A DNA stretch of 64,000 bases from Pseudofabraea citricarpa (GCA_029641185.1 JAPWGK010000005.1:1054001-1118000); one strand, 5' to 3'; shown: positions 12,441 through 24,165, counted from the stretch's first letter. The notes: a model not told the origin generated them from the sequence alone. Numbers and translations: made by a program.

Positions 12441-12472
12441 GCAAGTTAAGGATTGGGAATTCTGGGAAATAG

Positions 12473-13039
12473 ATGGATTATTGAGCATTAAAAAGGAGGA
12501 ATTTAGCGATATACCATATCTTTATCAAATTTAATTGGAGTTATTAGAAAGCATCAAATTAGTCTGTCTTCTCTTCGGCTCATTTGCCTTCCAACTTGGA
12601 TTGTTCCCCGAAACATTGATCACCAGCAGATTTTGAGGAGTCTTCTAACGCCACATCATAACATCCAAGACGTAAAGTTATTTCTCAGGTTTACGTTACT
12701 GAAAGTGAAAAGGGTAACGAAGGTTTCAAGCATCACATGTATTCCTAAGTATGGCAAGGAATGCATATGGAATACCTGGGAAGAGAAGCGTTTCTGGGAC
12801 TTTCGAACATTAAAGACAAAAGATTAAATTCGTTATACTAAGGAGAGAGTCGAGAATACTAAGCAGATTTCGTTGCATGTAAAGAGTGTCGAGGTACATG
12901 TAAGTCAAAAACCGAAAGCTAAAAGACACAACATATGAAATGCAGCGAAAGCAATTTCAAATCCAAGAATTACCACATCCACCATGCAGCTTTTCTCAAA
13001 ACAAAATTATCATTCCTCGAATCCGAGATGGTTACGAGT
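12473..13039. other. Convergent 3' flanks
   Basis: AT-leaning 0.57 kb between the stops of two convergent genes. I see no gene; it should hold both terminators. Confidence 0.55.
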
Positions 13040-14922
13040 TCATTTACTAGGCTGATCTTCTTCCATGCCCATGGTTATATATGAAAATACCTCATCGTCG
13101 CTTGGGTTTTTAAGTATACAAAATCCTCCAACTTTGGCGGTAATATGCTGCCGGCCGCAAGTAAAATCATATCTTTGAACAACAGATTCTGAGTTTTGTC
13201 GAAGTTGCTGGATAGCATGTGATCTGAAATGGCACAGCAACTTGGTGGGATTTCTTCGGTTCGCAGACAACTTCTCTTGGCATAATGGGCATGTGAATAT
13301 GTATCTATTCAGATAGTATCCTTGATCATACAAAGCATGTCTTGATTCCATGCGGGAAATGTAGCTATGATATTCGGCAAGATGGTCCGATACTGACTGC
13401 CAGTCTTGGTAAGTCTCGTGACATCCTGAAATTGGGCAGGGACAAAGAGGTCCATCATGCAAAATGGCTGAATGCTCATCCATTACGTGGTCTGAATCAG
13501 TTCCAAAAGTGCACGTGGTAATTGCACAGATGTGTCGACGCGTCAAATAGCTACCGTGTCCGTATGCATAGTGATGAGGTACAAATCCATAGTCTTGCAG
13601 TTGCCGTTTGGCATTCCGCCTTGTATTGTAATCGTGTGACTTTAGGTGATCTCTCAGGCCTTCTTTGCCATCGGCCAATTCTTTGCAGTCCGGGACAATA
13701 CATCGCCACGTGAAAGATGGATTCGATTTCAAAGCCAAATGTTCGCGTAGCTTGTCACTTCTTTCGATCTCGTGGTCATCTCCTCGAGAGCAACCAACAA
13801 TAGGACAACAGAATTTGGGCGCGTCCCCATGCTTGTTTCTAAAGTGCCGAGCTTTTTCTTTTTCTCGCCCGAATCTTGCTCCGCAGCCTTTTACATCACA
13901 GGAGAGCGAGCCAGGTTTTTTGTTCTTTGCAGTCTTCGTAAGAGCTGATCGCGCTGTCTTCGTTTTCTCTTGATTCGAAACACTAACGCTGCGAACGGAA
14001 TCTTTCTTCTTGATTCTCAATGCTTTGGAGCAGTTTTTGATGAATTCTTTTAATTGCTCCTCCGATAACTGTTGAAGATCATCTCCTGTTGCATCCTTCA
14101 GGTCGAACTCCTTTGGCGTGGCTTGCTTAGCTTTTGTTCGACCGCCATCTGTAATTTGCAAGGTTTGCATTGCGTGGCTTCGAATTTCTTGACATGCAAT
14201 GAGATCACGGATGAGAGCCCTTTCTACAAGTAAGTAAAAAAAAAAGAGGGCGCCTACCCTCCATCAGGAGTCCAATCGATGTTCTCGTTTGTGTCAAAAA
14301 CGCCTTCCAATGGTTCCTTGATTGGCTGATCGTCCAAGTTGGGTGTCAATGGCGCCCAAGTTGTCAAGTCCATGACGTTGCCAGGCACTGGTTGCTGCAC
14401 GAAGAGGGCGCCGTCGAGCAGAGCCTGCGCATTCGATTGGTGTTCTTCGCTTGGCAATGCAGACGTCGGGTACAGCATGCCTGCGCTGTGAGCCCGGCCA
14501 AGAAGCTGAGGCTGAGAAAAGAACTGGTCGGTACTAAGCATGCTGAGATCTGGTCCAAGTTCGTAGCTTGCGAAGTTGCTATTGTAGAGAAGTCCGTCAT
14601 AATACGGGTCGCTCTCGTAGGTGATCGGGTGCGAAGGGACATTGTTCATGAGTTGAGGCTGCGAGAACTGGGTCTGGTAGTTCATCATGGTGGGAATTGC
14701 GTGCATCATGCGTGTGGTGTTGGCACCATCGGTGAACGGATTGGGTTGGTACTCGTTGTACGACATGTTGTTGATGTTGTCGGCGCCCTCGAAAAAGTAA
14801 GGGTGGCCATTCGAATGGTTCTGTTCATTCGACATGTCGAAAATCGGGCGGAGATTGTTGGCATTGTCGGCGCCCTCGAAAAAGTGAGGCTGATCGATCG
14901 ATTGGTTCTCGTCGTTCGACAT
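13040..14922 (-). CDS. C2H2 zinc-finger protein with Asn-rich N-terminus
   Basis: Likely nucleic-acid-binding protein. Two long frames on the same strand, 14922-14258 and one starting by 14170 and ending at 13040, are 84 bp apart, so I join them by an intron. Donor GTAGGC at 14257 to an AAG acceptor at 14178 (80 bp) keeps frame and gives 600 residues; a 38-bp alternative ending at 14220 also keeps frame but is very short. Two separate genes are possible. The N-terminal 222 residues are Asn/Gln/Pro-rich and begin with a duplicated unit ending FFEGADNxNN. The C-terminal half has a basic stretch then six C2H2-like fingers: CDVKGCGARF...H, CPIVGCS..., CIVPDCKEL..., CAITTCTFG..., CPISGCHETY... and CPLCQEKL.... 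The finger spacings are irregular, unlike the tandem TFIIIA type. Confidence 0.72.
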
Positions 14923-16425
14923 CGTGAGCGTTGGATATGATGGCGTGGTTTTGGGAAGGATTTGGGGAGATTTTGGTGGCAGAACTTCCAGAAAGTCGGC
15001 TGGGGGGAGAAAAGATTCTTGTATCCGACAGCAGCGGGACAGCCCAGTCCTTGACGGCGCCCTTTTTCTGAATTTCAGCCGCTATGCTTGGCATTTGCAG
15101 CTGTGATTTCTGGCCGGCTACTGGCAAACACCCAAGCCAATGAGAAATGATAGCCTCAATTTGTGCCGTTCACAAGGATAGACATTTCGAGAGTCTATAT
15201 AGAAAGCCGGGAAGCATTTTCTAGCTTCTGGCACGATATCAAGTATTGTAAGTATAAAACTTTTAACATGTTTCGTCGATATATCTTCTTGAGTCAAACA
15301 CTCACTTTTCACCTTTGTTATGAAAATCGTTAATTTACTGCATATTGAAGTCTGTAAATCATAAAAGGAGTACCAGCTGAGCCTTCCAGCATAAAAACTG
15401 ACACTTCTTACCTCGTAAGGACTAGCAACCCTCCCTTTTAAACGAGCAAATTCCCTAACACCTAAAATATAAAGACGCAAGATCTCGGCTCGTGTATGTT
15501 CTGGTGCTCTAGATTCTTTTCTGCAGCTATAGCTAGCTTCCGCTATATACAAGTCTATATAGGCGCACTTGTCGAGCCGTCCAAGCGTGAGACTGTAAAA
15601 ATGCAAAAAGCAACCAATTCAAGATATATTCTTTACATTCAAAGGTTTAGTAATAAGCTCCTAAGTGCGGCGACTGCTTTCACCTTTGCAAGTGTCGTGG
15701 CTTTAAGAAACCACAATCAGCTGAAGACTGAATTAATTATGTTAGTGTTAGCTGTGTGATTCCTATTAGCTTCTCTGCTAATAAAAGAAAGCGGGTAGGT
15801 TGCAGCGTGATAACCGAAGTCCTTCGCTTGCCATAGGATGTAGCACATATTAGTAGTTATTAATTTGGTATAATACGTGCGAGCTTTACTTTCCATAATA
15901 AATGTTTCTTGTAAAGTGTTATAATACTAGTCACGTGTGGTGACACGTGCTCGGCTACTTCCTTTACAGGCATCCCTCTTATAATTATCCTCTTTCTTTA
16001 GACAAACCAATAGCCTTCGATAATGGCATTTAATGTGAATGGATAGTATACCAAGAATCTCAGGTGGCAGCAGCTCTGGGTCAGAGAATATCTCTCACTT
16101 TGCTCCTTCATTAGCCAGCTTTCCAAGGTTGTAGTGTCAAACACTGTCCTTGTGTTTGTTATCGCAGATCACCAACAGTCCTCGGCTAAAATCACCAGGC
16201 AGCCCTCTCGAATAGGCATTTGTTTCAGGCAACAACTCCAGCAAACAACCTCGATAGACAACTCTAGACAACTCTAGACGATAGCTGCCTGTGCATCACG
16301 TGCTCTGGGCGAGATTCACCTCTTATAAGGTGCATAAAGTCTCTTCCAAATCATCTGCAAAAGAATCCTTCCTTCTTTCCTCTGCCAACATAGCCCCACA
16401 CGCCACGCAACATCAGATTGCAATC
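14923..16425. other. 1.5 kb region without a convincing gene
   Basis: Contains a 162-codon minus-strand frame (15606-15118) with AT-biased codons and no recognisable domain, and plus-strand fragments broken by stops around 15600-16000. It could be a decayed element, but I cannot name one. The distal part is the promoter of the gene at 16426; an E-box inverted repeat (15932-15949), a tandem AACTCTAGAC pair (about 16258-16279) and another CACGTG (near 16296) lie there. Confidence 0.4.
15932..15949. promoter_or_regulatory. E-box inverted repeat
   Basis: CACGTGT and ACACGTG form perfect inverted arms with a 4-base centre (GGTG), placing two CACGTG cores 11 bases apart. CACGTG is the known core of fungal bHLH factors. 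It lies about 480 bp upstream of the gene at 16426. Confidence 0.35.
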
Positions 16426-17085
16426 ATGGGAACTCGCGGTCTTCTCGGCTTCATCCACAAGGGCAAACGCCGCGGCACCTACAATCATTTTGATTCCTAC
16501 CCATCGGGCCTCGGACAAGAGATAGTGAAGTTCTTACTTGCGCTCAAACCAGAAGACTACGAGACAATGAACCGTCTTTCTGCTGAGATTACTGTAAGAA
16601 CCTATTTTTATTAATCTACTGTCCCCCTTCTGCATATGAAATGAGTCTCAAGATTGATTTTTGTTTTAGTGGGTTAAGGAAGATGAGCCTGCTAGCCTGG
16701 AGCTCCAAGAGCGCTACTCCAGTCTTGGCTACTCTGATGCTGCTGTCAGCACTCAGAACCTGAGTGATTGGTATTGCCTCCTTCGTGGTATTCAAGGTGC
16801 CAAAGGATTGCCTGCCATCCAAAGCAACCAACTCAAGCATCTTATCGACAGCAGTAAGTCCAGCTAGGTCAGTCTGCAGCGAAAGATCTAAGCTAATCCA
16901 TTCCAGCCGACTTTCTCGAGGATGGTCTCTTCTGCGAATGGGCATACTTCCTGGACTTTGAGGAGCAGCACATGGAGATTTGGAAGTCTGGCAAATTAGT
17001 TGAAAAGGTGAACTTTGATACTCTTAAGGAGGATGGATCTTATATGAACCAGCTGGAAGCCAAAGCTGAGTTAGACTCAGATTGA
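16426..17085 (+). CDS. Fungal MGTRG-type protein of unknown function
   Basis: Small soluble protein, 176 residues from exons 16426-16593, 16670-16853 and 16907-17085. The N-terminus MGTRGLLGFIHKGKRRGTYN followed by HFDSYPSGLGQEIV resembles a widespread but uncharacterised fungal family that I know only by this opening pattern; no biochemical role is established to my knowledge. The central part is Leu/Gln-rich (LSDWYCLLRGIQGAKGLPAI) and the C-terminus is acidic (FLDFEEQHMEIWKSGKLVEK). No signal peptide or membrane segment is seen. Intron donors are GTAAGA and GTAAGT; the second intron has a CTAAT-like branch site near its end. The start was chosen because it begins the conserved MGTRG motif and follows a 5' leader with CACGTG. 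Confidence 0.85.
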
Positions 17086-18170
17086 TATGTAACTCTGAAG
17101 GGTGGAAATACATAAATGCTCAAGGACAGGACACGGCTTTCGTCTGCTTCATGGGTAGAAGGGTTATTTATGCCTCGGCAGGGAAACCATCAACTCTGGG
17201 TTTCGTTATTTGTGTCTAGAACACAGCAATAAACTCTGTCGATGCCCATGTGAAGCTGCTCTTTGGCGCGAGAAGTCATTTGAGTCTCATCATATCTTGA
17301 AAGGATGAATTTGAGTGTAGCCAAGGCACTTGAAGCAAAGTCTGTACGTGAAGCTAAAGCCACTACTACCATCACTTTCATTATAATCTCAATCTACCTT
17401 TATAATATTCCGGCCCTATACTCGATCCAATTTTAGTCAATGAATGCGAACTTGAAAACAAGCGATGATTATGAAATATGGTAAAAGTATATAGTATCTT
17501 AGCTAGTCTCTGCTGCAGAAACATACTCCGTCGCTCGTCTCGTATGGTTCGAACTGAAAATTGATGATCGTCTGATTCCAGTGGCTCAGTAACCCATACC
17601 TGCCACAGACTCTTCGTCCGTAAACCTCTATTTATCGTGATATACCCACTTTTATATGCGAGCAAACGCCCAAGACCCACAGATATTAGGCCGACAATTT
17701 CGCGTTGTGGTGACTGCGCAGCGTACAAAAGTATCTCTGCATTTATTATTACGTAGATTGGAGACATGGGATATCATAAATCTGACCCATTGGCCCTTTT
17801 ATACCCAGAGTTCTCGCGGGTTGTTGGTTTATCATGACGAAGATCGAAAAATGAGCATGAATCGTTCGGCTTGGTGCCTCATGAAGCTGTTGGGCTTATC
17901 TTGGCGGTCTAGAAAATGTTGGAAATGGCTGAAAGAGGGATATGAGTCCTGGCAGGATCAAGAAGAAATGATGCTAGAGGATAGGCAACCGTCGACAGAT
18001 TCTTCTGATAATTTAGTCTTAAGAACTAGTTTTAAGTTGAGAGCAAGTTCAAAATATCTCAATAGCAGAATTTTGTTCCTTGCTTTGCAGATCATCTCAA
18101 GTTTGTCACTCCCCTGAGAATCATCGGAAATGTCCTAATATGCCAGTTTATTTTTTCATCCTGTATCAAA
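17086..18170. other. Gap between two small genes
   Basis: 1.1 kb. Overlapping frames of 153 codons (+, from 17656) and 128 codons (-, from 17767) exist but carry no motif, and each weakens the case for the other. I call no gene here. Confidence 0.45.
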
Positions 18171-18628
18171 ATGTCTCGCGAGGTATTCTTGGTGGTTTAC
18201 CACGATAAACAAAATGCCCCTGCCCACTGGTCCATGTTCATCCCTTATCACAACGGTGACGTCAAGGGCAAGATAATCCACGCCATAGGCAATCCCTTCC
18301 AAGGCTACGAACTCGAGATCAAGATGAACTATGATATTTCGATCACCAAGAAGAAACACGAGAGAATCTCACTGGGATCGATAGATGAAGATTGGCTGCC
18401 CCATCTTGAATCTAAGGCGCAAGGTGTTCCACCTCCTGGTGTCAGTCAGAAGCCGCTGGACCCATTCGCAGTAAGTGAGAGTTATGGGAAAATAAGCATT
18501 GGGTTGACTGTTTTATATAGGGGGAGAATTGTCAAAATTGGCTGAGGAGTTATGGAGATGTGCTGGTAGATGATGAAGTGATAGACAAGTCGGCCCGTGA
18601 AATTCTCAGGGATGCTCCGACAATCTGA
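18171..18628 (+). CDS. Small fungal protein with NCQNW motif, unknown function
   Basis: 135 residues from exons 18171-18470 and 18521-18628; the intron is 50 bp with a GTAAGT donor and ATATAG acceptor. The opening MSREVFLVVYHDKQNAPAHW followed by SMFIPYH and later KIIHAIGNPFQGYELEIKMN, together with a C-terminal GENCQNWLRSYGDVLVDD, is a pattern I associate with short uncharacterised fungal proteins. The placing of His (AHW) and Cys (NCQNW) residues hints at a papain-like/PPPDE-type fold, but that is speculation. No signal peptide is present. Its neighbour on the opposite strand (the APH-type phosphotransferase) is convergent. Confidence 0.78.
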
Positions 18629-18824
18629 GCCTTGAGAGTTGTTGAGAAGGATAATTACAATCTCTTGATTGGCGTTTTGTTTGCAGATTTCTAGAATGTC
18701 TTGGGACGTTGCTTCAATCCTCTACGTAGACTACAAGCTAGCAAATGATCCCTGAATCTCACAGCGATACAAACTCTGTTTTTCCTAAAATAACTTGCTC
18801 CAATTTCAAGAATCTCTATTTCGT

Positions 18825-19794
18825 TTAGTATCCATAGGTTCGGGGATAGAAACACCAAGCATCATAGCAATCTGGAACTTCCAAGAACCGAGGTATATAC
18901 TCCATTTCCCACTCTCCATTCGGTTCAGCTGTAAATGCAGCTTTGCAGTATTCCCAGTATCTCGGATACCAGCCAGATTGATGCCAATCAATAATAGCAG
19001 TAATACAGCAGGGGTTGTCTTCGGATACCATGATATTGCTTGGGTGAAGGTCGGCGTGAGTAAAGGTAATGGGTGAATCATCTGGGAGCAAGTCTCGAAA
19101 TGGATCAGGGATAAGTGACGGATCTGGCCAGTGTCTTTCTTTCCCTCTCTTTGTCAGATGAGAGAGCCAGTCGTGGAATTCTTTGACTGAGCCGAATGGG
19201 CCAGCAGGAGGCTTTGTATCATCTGTGAAAACGATGTCTAAGAGAGGCTGCCGGTTGATATGACCTGTAACGCAAATCAGTCAACGGATTTTCAGGATTT
19301 AAACAAGAGAAAGCCAATTTACCAAGAAACGGATCCTGCGGGTCTTGTTGCAAGGTGCGTAGTTTTAGCAACATATCTTTGAGCTGCTCGCAAATTACTA
19401 TTCTCTCATGTTTTGCAAGCGACTCCCATCTCTTTTCCAATGTAACGCCTTTAATAAGTTGCATGTAAATGAAGACTTCGCCATCGTCTTCGCACCAGCC
19501 ATAGACTTCAGGAACTGGTACTTCTTGGGACAACAGACGACGAATGGTCCAAAGGCATTGCCCTTCTGCAACAGTAATCTCTTTTCCATATTTAACAAGA
19601 AGATTCAGAGCTTCGAATCGAACGGGTTGATGTTTGAACCCAGGGGGCTGATTAGCGCGAACTTGGGCAGGCGAAGGCAAGGAGCAATCTTCCCCGTTTC
19701 GCTTGAAGAACTCTGATTCATTGAACACGACCGATGGGCCTGATGGGAGCATCCCGACGGAAATCCTGCGATCGGTTCCATCATCTGTAGCCAT
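18825..19794 (-). CDS. APH-family (aminoglycoside phosphotransferase-like) kinase
   Basis: Small-molecule kinase fold of the APH family, very common in filamentous fungi with unknown substrates; antibiotic resistance is not implied. Exons 19794-19323 and 19264-18825 give 303 residues. The N-lobe carries EALNLLVKYGKEITVAEGQC and PVPEVYGW. The linker is FIYMQLIKGVTLEKRW. The catalytic loop ITFTHADLHPSNIMV contains the Asp and Asn of the HxDxxxxN motif, and the metal-binding site is AIIDWHQSGWYPRYWEY, all typical. The ATG at 19794 is preferred over an upstream non-ATG extension. The intron is 58 bp. It is convergent with the NCQNW protein gene and co-directional with the GNAT gene. Confidence 0.9.
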
Positions 19795-20146
19795 CGTGTG
19801 TATAGTTTGAACCGCAAGTGTCGCCAAAGGGCTTTCTAGACATTAATGTGACTCGATAACCACAGTATCAAACCAACCTTCTTGCGAGTATGTGGTTGGT
19901 TTTTTATGATAGAAAAGGCTCTGGTCGCGAAGTTTTCTGAGTGTTCATGAATCTGAACAACTCGCCCGACACCACGTGACGGCGCTCATAGGTGTGACAT
20001 GTTCTATGTATCTGGAGATGGATGCCCTCAAGTGAACTTCGCAGAGATCTTCAAGGGTATGACTTTCAATTCTTGGGTAACATTAAAATTACTAAATACG
20101 CCAGCATAAGCAAACATTTTCATCAGCACATAAGATAACAAGTTCA
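19795..20146. other. Short intergenic promoter
   Basis: 350 bp upstream of the phosphotransferase gene, including a CCACGTGAC element near 19972. No ORF is supported. Confidence 0.5.
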
Positions 20147-20794
20147 TCAGACCAACTTTATAATCCCGCCTTTCTGCCTCCATTCATTTTCCAATATTCC
20201 ATATTCAAAGGTGTCCCACCATCGCCCATCAAACCATAATGCTTCTCGTTTCCTCCCTTCGCTAACAAATCCAAGTTTCTGACATAGCCCTCTAGCCGAG
20301 TAATTCCACTCAAAACACTCGACACCCACGCGGTGCAGGCCCGCGATCTGAAAGGACCAGTTTAGGATCCAGCTTACGGCCTCTATGCCATAGCCTTTCC
20401 CTTGATGCTGCGGTATCAAATCAATCCCGAGCCTAGCATTACGGGAATTGCTCTGACCCAGGTGTACTCTCGTGATGAAGAGGCATCCGATGGGAGTTGG
20501 TGCACACTCTTGAATCTCGCTGGGATCCGGTTTAGCCTTGTTGAATGTGGAGAATGGTGGTGAATGAGGTACAGGAAGACAGATTATGACTGCGACCAAC
20601 GCTTTCTCTAACAGGTAGTCCTGTAGTGCCAATATTGATTTCTTGCTCGCCGGCCGCAGGTTTGCTGAATTGGATTGCAGATGTATCCGTGATAGGGCAC
20701 CACTCGCGTCTGAGACGATGTCGTTCATGAAACGCGCATCTGATGGTTCAATGGCGCGGTAGAGCAGACGTGCGGATTGGAAAGGGCTCCTCAT
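20147..20794 (-). CDS. GNAT-family N-acetyltransferase (RimJ/RimL-like)
   Basis: Acetyl-CoA-dependent acetyltransferase, single exon, 215 residues. The start MRSPFQSARLLYRAIEPSDA is the usual RimJ/RimL opening (SxRLxxRxxxxxDA). Motif A is NARLGIDLIPQHQGKGYG, with the Q-x-x-G-x-G pyrophosphate loop. The C-terminal HRVGVECFEWNYSARGLCQK and LGFVSEGRKREALWF give the end-of-domain pattern (N..A..L...GF..EG..R). A 20-30 residue insertion (SPPFSTFNKAKPDPSEIQ) lies before the core strand. The substrate is unknown; cytosolic. Confidence 0.9.
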   Translation of the reverse strand: MRSPFQSARLLYRAIEPSDARFMNDIVSDASGALSRIHLQSNSANLRPASKKSILALQDYLLEKALVAVIICLPVPHSPPFSTFNKAKPDPSEIQECAPTPIGCLFITRVHLGQSNSRNARLGIDLIPQHQGKGYGIEAVSWILNWSFQIAGLHRVGVECFEWNYSARGLCQKLGFVSEGRKREALWFDGRWWDTFEYGILENEWRQKGGIIKLV

Positions 20795-22445
20795 ATTTGC
20801 GATGCGACTTGGCTGTCGACAAAGAAGGGCGTCTGTTCAACAATATCATACTTCCTTTCCATCTGAGAAAAACCTTCGCGGAGAGGCCCGGTATGTTTTA
20901 ACTCTAGTGTTTACATTCCGACTAAGTTATTGAAGTATCGATTTTGAGCACGGCCTTAGCCTCCTCATTATTGGCTGCTCAGAGTGAGGTCTATGCTGAA
21001 TATGGTTCCCGCTTATCTGATGTGCAGGGAGCATCGCAGTGCTTTCGGGCTCGTTTTCTCGTATGCCAGGGACAGCTGCTTCGGGTCATTGGGAATTGCA
21101 GGTCCGTCGCACAATTTCTAACCCATTTGCCGCTGATTCGTTGATTTTTGTCACTCGATCCCGAGGATTGGAGGAATTGGGTTTGTGCTTTGATGTTTGT
21201 GGCTCTTATTTACTCCTATTATGGTTCGGTGTCTTCGTGGGAAGCTGTACAGAACACGAATTATGATGAAGATATGCATCGGGCAGGGTTGTCATCATTA
21301 GTATTGTAGAAAGAGAACCAATTCTTAGCTCTGGAGTCAGCGTAACTGCCGCTATCCTAACCTCGATCCAGGTTGATGCCGGAAGAGTATTTAACAGTCC
21401 GCCAGGTCAGTTAGCCGAAGAAGATTCCTCCGAAAGCTCCCCACAAAATATATCCGCCTGCCAGGGTCTACGCAAGCATATTTCCTGGAATTATTCAGAA
21501 GTTTTCAAACAAATCTTATAACTCTGCTTCGGTGGTGGATTTCAGCAATTTGCCTTCCAATGCTGTCGTCTCCCAAAACATTTTATCTTCTTTCCTATGG
21601 CCAACGCGCTGTTTTCTAGTCGATTTATGGCTTTAGCGACAAATTCCATAGACAGGGTCCAGAGGAATTGAATTACAACCAGTAACTCTCAAGAAAAATA
21701 TACTGAAATTGAACTTTAAATTCACAATCTCATATCCACTGAGTCTTCCCTTCACTCATCCAAAGACACCTTTCTTTAGCCTGTGCAACGCGTTCCCTTG
21801 AAAGTTCTTTCAAAGGTCTCCAGCACGCTCTTCCAAAAATAAAATACACATGATTTCTGAGACCCTATCAAGTTGTCAAATAACCATGTCAAAGAGGTAT
21901 TTACATTAGGTTCAAGCGATCGCTTAAACAATATTCGAATCTCACAGAAGTAAACATTCACAAATCTGGACTTTTGACTGCTCCCCCCCGAGCCATTGAT
22001 TTCTTAAGAAAGGTTTCCCAGAATGTCAATATCGGAACTAAGAGGATAGATGTAAAATAAAATAAAATAAAACATGTGCTCTGGTAGCCTCATGAAGATA
22101 TTCTGGTAACTTGACGCTAGTTGATTTCGGCAAATCGCCTCGTGGAAGCACATGATAGAAGAGACATACAAAGGTTGCACTCCAGATTATATATTGTCCA
22201 GCTCTAATCTGACTAAAATCACTTCAATCAACTAAAGTTGGGGTGTCTATGTTCCCAAGTTGGGGATCGGAACATGGAGCCGCCCCATCGGCTGGGTGAT
22301 ACCGATCACGGGATGCTATGAATGACAATCATCCTATTTAAAATCATGGGATACCTTCCAGAATTCTATGGTAAACCTACGAAGAGGCATCTTTAAACAT
22401 TTTTGGGACAAGAATTTTGATCTAATCCTGACATAGATAATCAAG
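20795..22445. other. 1.65 kb intergenic region
   Basis: No gene is supported; ORFs are under 80 codons with no motif. An AAAAT microsatellite lies at about 22053-22072. The last few hundred bases should be the promoter of the monooxygenase gene at 22446. Confidence 0.5.
22053..22072. repeat. AAAAT microsatellite
   Basis: About four units of AAAAT in an otherwise non-repetitive gap. Confidence 0.6.
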
Positions 22446-24165
22446 ATGGCGGGGCCAGAAAAAAAGATGATGCAGCTGAACTTCTTTGAAGCTGCATGCT
22501 GCGGATCTGTATCGGCGATTGGGCAATGGAAGTAAGTCTCTTCTCTTATATTTAGACTTTGCTAGAGAAAACCAAAATCTCAAGAAGAATACGAGAAGAA
22601 AAATCTCGTCTCTGCAGACGGAAACAGCACCTAACAAATCTCAGATCTCCAACGGATAATTCTCGCACCAAAGACACATTAGAGTATTACTTGTGGCTTG
22701 CGAAAATTACAGAGAAAGGAAAGATCAGTTCGATTTTCTTCTCGGATTCCTATGGAGGTGATTCCGCATATACTGGTGGAGCTCACGTCGGCAAATTCGA
22801 ACCAACTCTCGTCATCTCAGCCATGGCAGCGGTGACGAGTTCAGTATCATTTGGCATCACGGGGAGTACCAGTTATATCGGTAAATCTTCCTCTACGCAC
22901 TTTGTAGTAGATAAGCAATACTGATTATTCCAGCACCTTACATACTTGCCCGCTCATATGCTACTCTGGATCATCTGACAGGTGGAAGAGTAGCATGGAA
23001 CATCGTAACATCATGGTCAAACTCAGCGGCAAAAGCGATGGGAAAAGAAGCCGTCATGTCACACGACGACCGGTACGCCGCCGCAGACGAGTACATGGAC
23101 ATCGTGTACTCGCTGTGGGAGAAATCCTGGGAAGACGGCGCGCAAGTGTGGCAGGAAGAGCCCGAGATGGCATACGATCCCTCCAAGATCCACAAGATCG
23201 AGTACAGAGGAAAGTACCACCAGATCCACGCGGCGCATCAGACGCACCCTGGACCGCAGCGGACACCGCTGCTCTTCCAAGCTGGCGCGTCGAAGGCCGG
23301 TATTGCGTTTGGTGGAAAGCATGCAGAGGCGATTTTCTGCTCGCATCCCACAATTGCTTCGTGTAAGGAATACACGTCGAAAGTACGCCGGGCAGCTGTC
23401 GAAGCAGGACGGAAAGGCTCTGATGTGAAGTTCTTCCTGAATATCATGCCGATTATCGGACGCACGATGGAAGAGGCAGCTGCCAAGCACGAAGCAGCTC
23501 GGAAACGTATCAGTGTCGTTGGCGGAATGGCTCGCTTCAAGTCGTTCACGGCCGTTGATCTCTCTGAGTATCCTCTTGATGAACCCTTTGCTTTTGAGGG
23601 TAAACAGTATGATAATGCTATTCAGGGAATCATTAATAATATCAAGACTATGGGAGAGGAGCGCCCGATCACGCCCAGATACCTGGCCGAGATGATGGCT
23701 TTTGGTGGGACGGGGCCGGAAAATCCAGTTGGCACTCCTGAGATGGTGGCGGATGTGTTTGAATTGTGGTGGAGGGAAGGTGATGTCGATGGATTTAATG
23801 TCCAGTGTAAGCTTTTTGAGTTTCTTCCTCACTGAGACCCCACCACTAAAACAAGCATAGATGTATCGAATCCCGGAAGCTGGGAAGATGTGGTCGAATT
23901 GCTGGTTCCTGAGTTGCAGAAAAGAGGAGTTTACTGGAATGATTATGCCGTTCCAGGCGGTACACTGAGAGAGAATATGATGGGTGCTGCCGGAAAGCCT
24001 TACTTGCCTGACAACCATCCAGGATCAGCTTTCAAGTGGAATGCTCCACAATCACCAGTCAAAGCGGAGGAAGCCAAGAATGAAGATGAGATGGTGAATG
24101 AGGTCAAGAGAAACGTTAGCGAGAACATCGTCGTCCCCGTTGCTGAGGTGCAAGCGACGGCATGA
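22446..24165 (+). CDS. FMN-dependent LLM-type monooxygenase (DszA/NtaA/SnaA family)
   Basis: Reduced-FMN-using monooxygenase of the bacterial-luciferase fold. Exons 22446-22531, 22645-22880, 22934-23806 and 23861-24165 give 499 residues. The first intron is 113 bp and has a perfect CTAAC branch site before TCTCAG; nearer acceptors would cause stops. Recognisable blocks are MQLNFFEAACCGS, GQWK/DNSRTKDTLEYYLWLA, SSIFFSDSYGG, AMAAVTSSVSFGITGSTSYI, YILARSYATLDHLTGGRVAW, NIVTSWSNSAAKAMG and PLLFQAGASKAGI, as in NtaA, SnaA and DszA. Known members oxidise nitrilotriacetate, pristinamycin IIB precursor or dibenzothiophene sulfone with a separate flavin reductase; no reductase gene is nearby. The C-terminal 40 residues after FKWN are acidic and non-conserved. 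Xenobiotic or heteroatom substrate oxidation is inferred. Confidence 0.93.

Noticed and set aside
15118..15606. 162-codon minus-strand frame, possible transposon fragment
   Set aside because: No catalytic or DNA-binding motif could be identified, and no terminal repeats surround it.
17381..18117. Overlapping opposite-strand frames of 128 and 153 codons
   Set aside because: No motif, no intron support, and they overlap each other.
18825..19794. Antibiotic-resistance gene reading of the APH-family protein
   Set aside because: APH-fold proteins are numerous in fungi and mostly act on unknown small molecules; nothing here indicates resistance.
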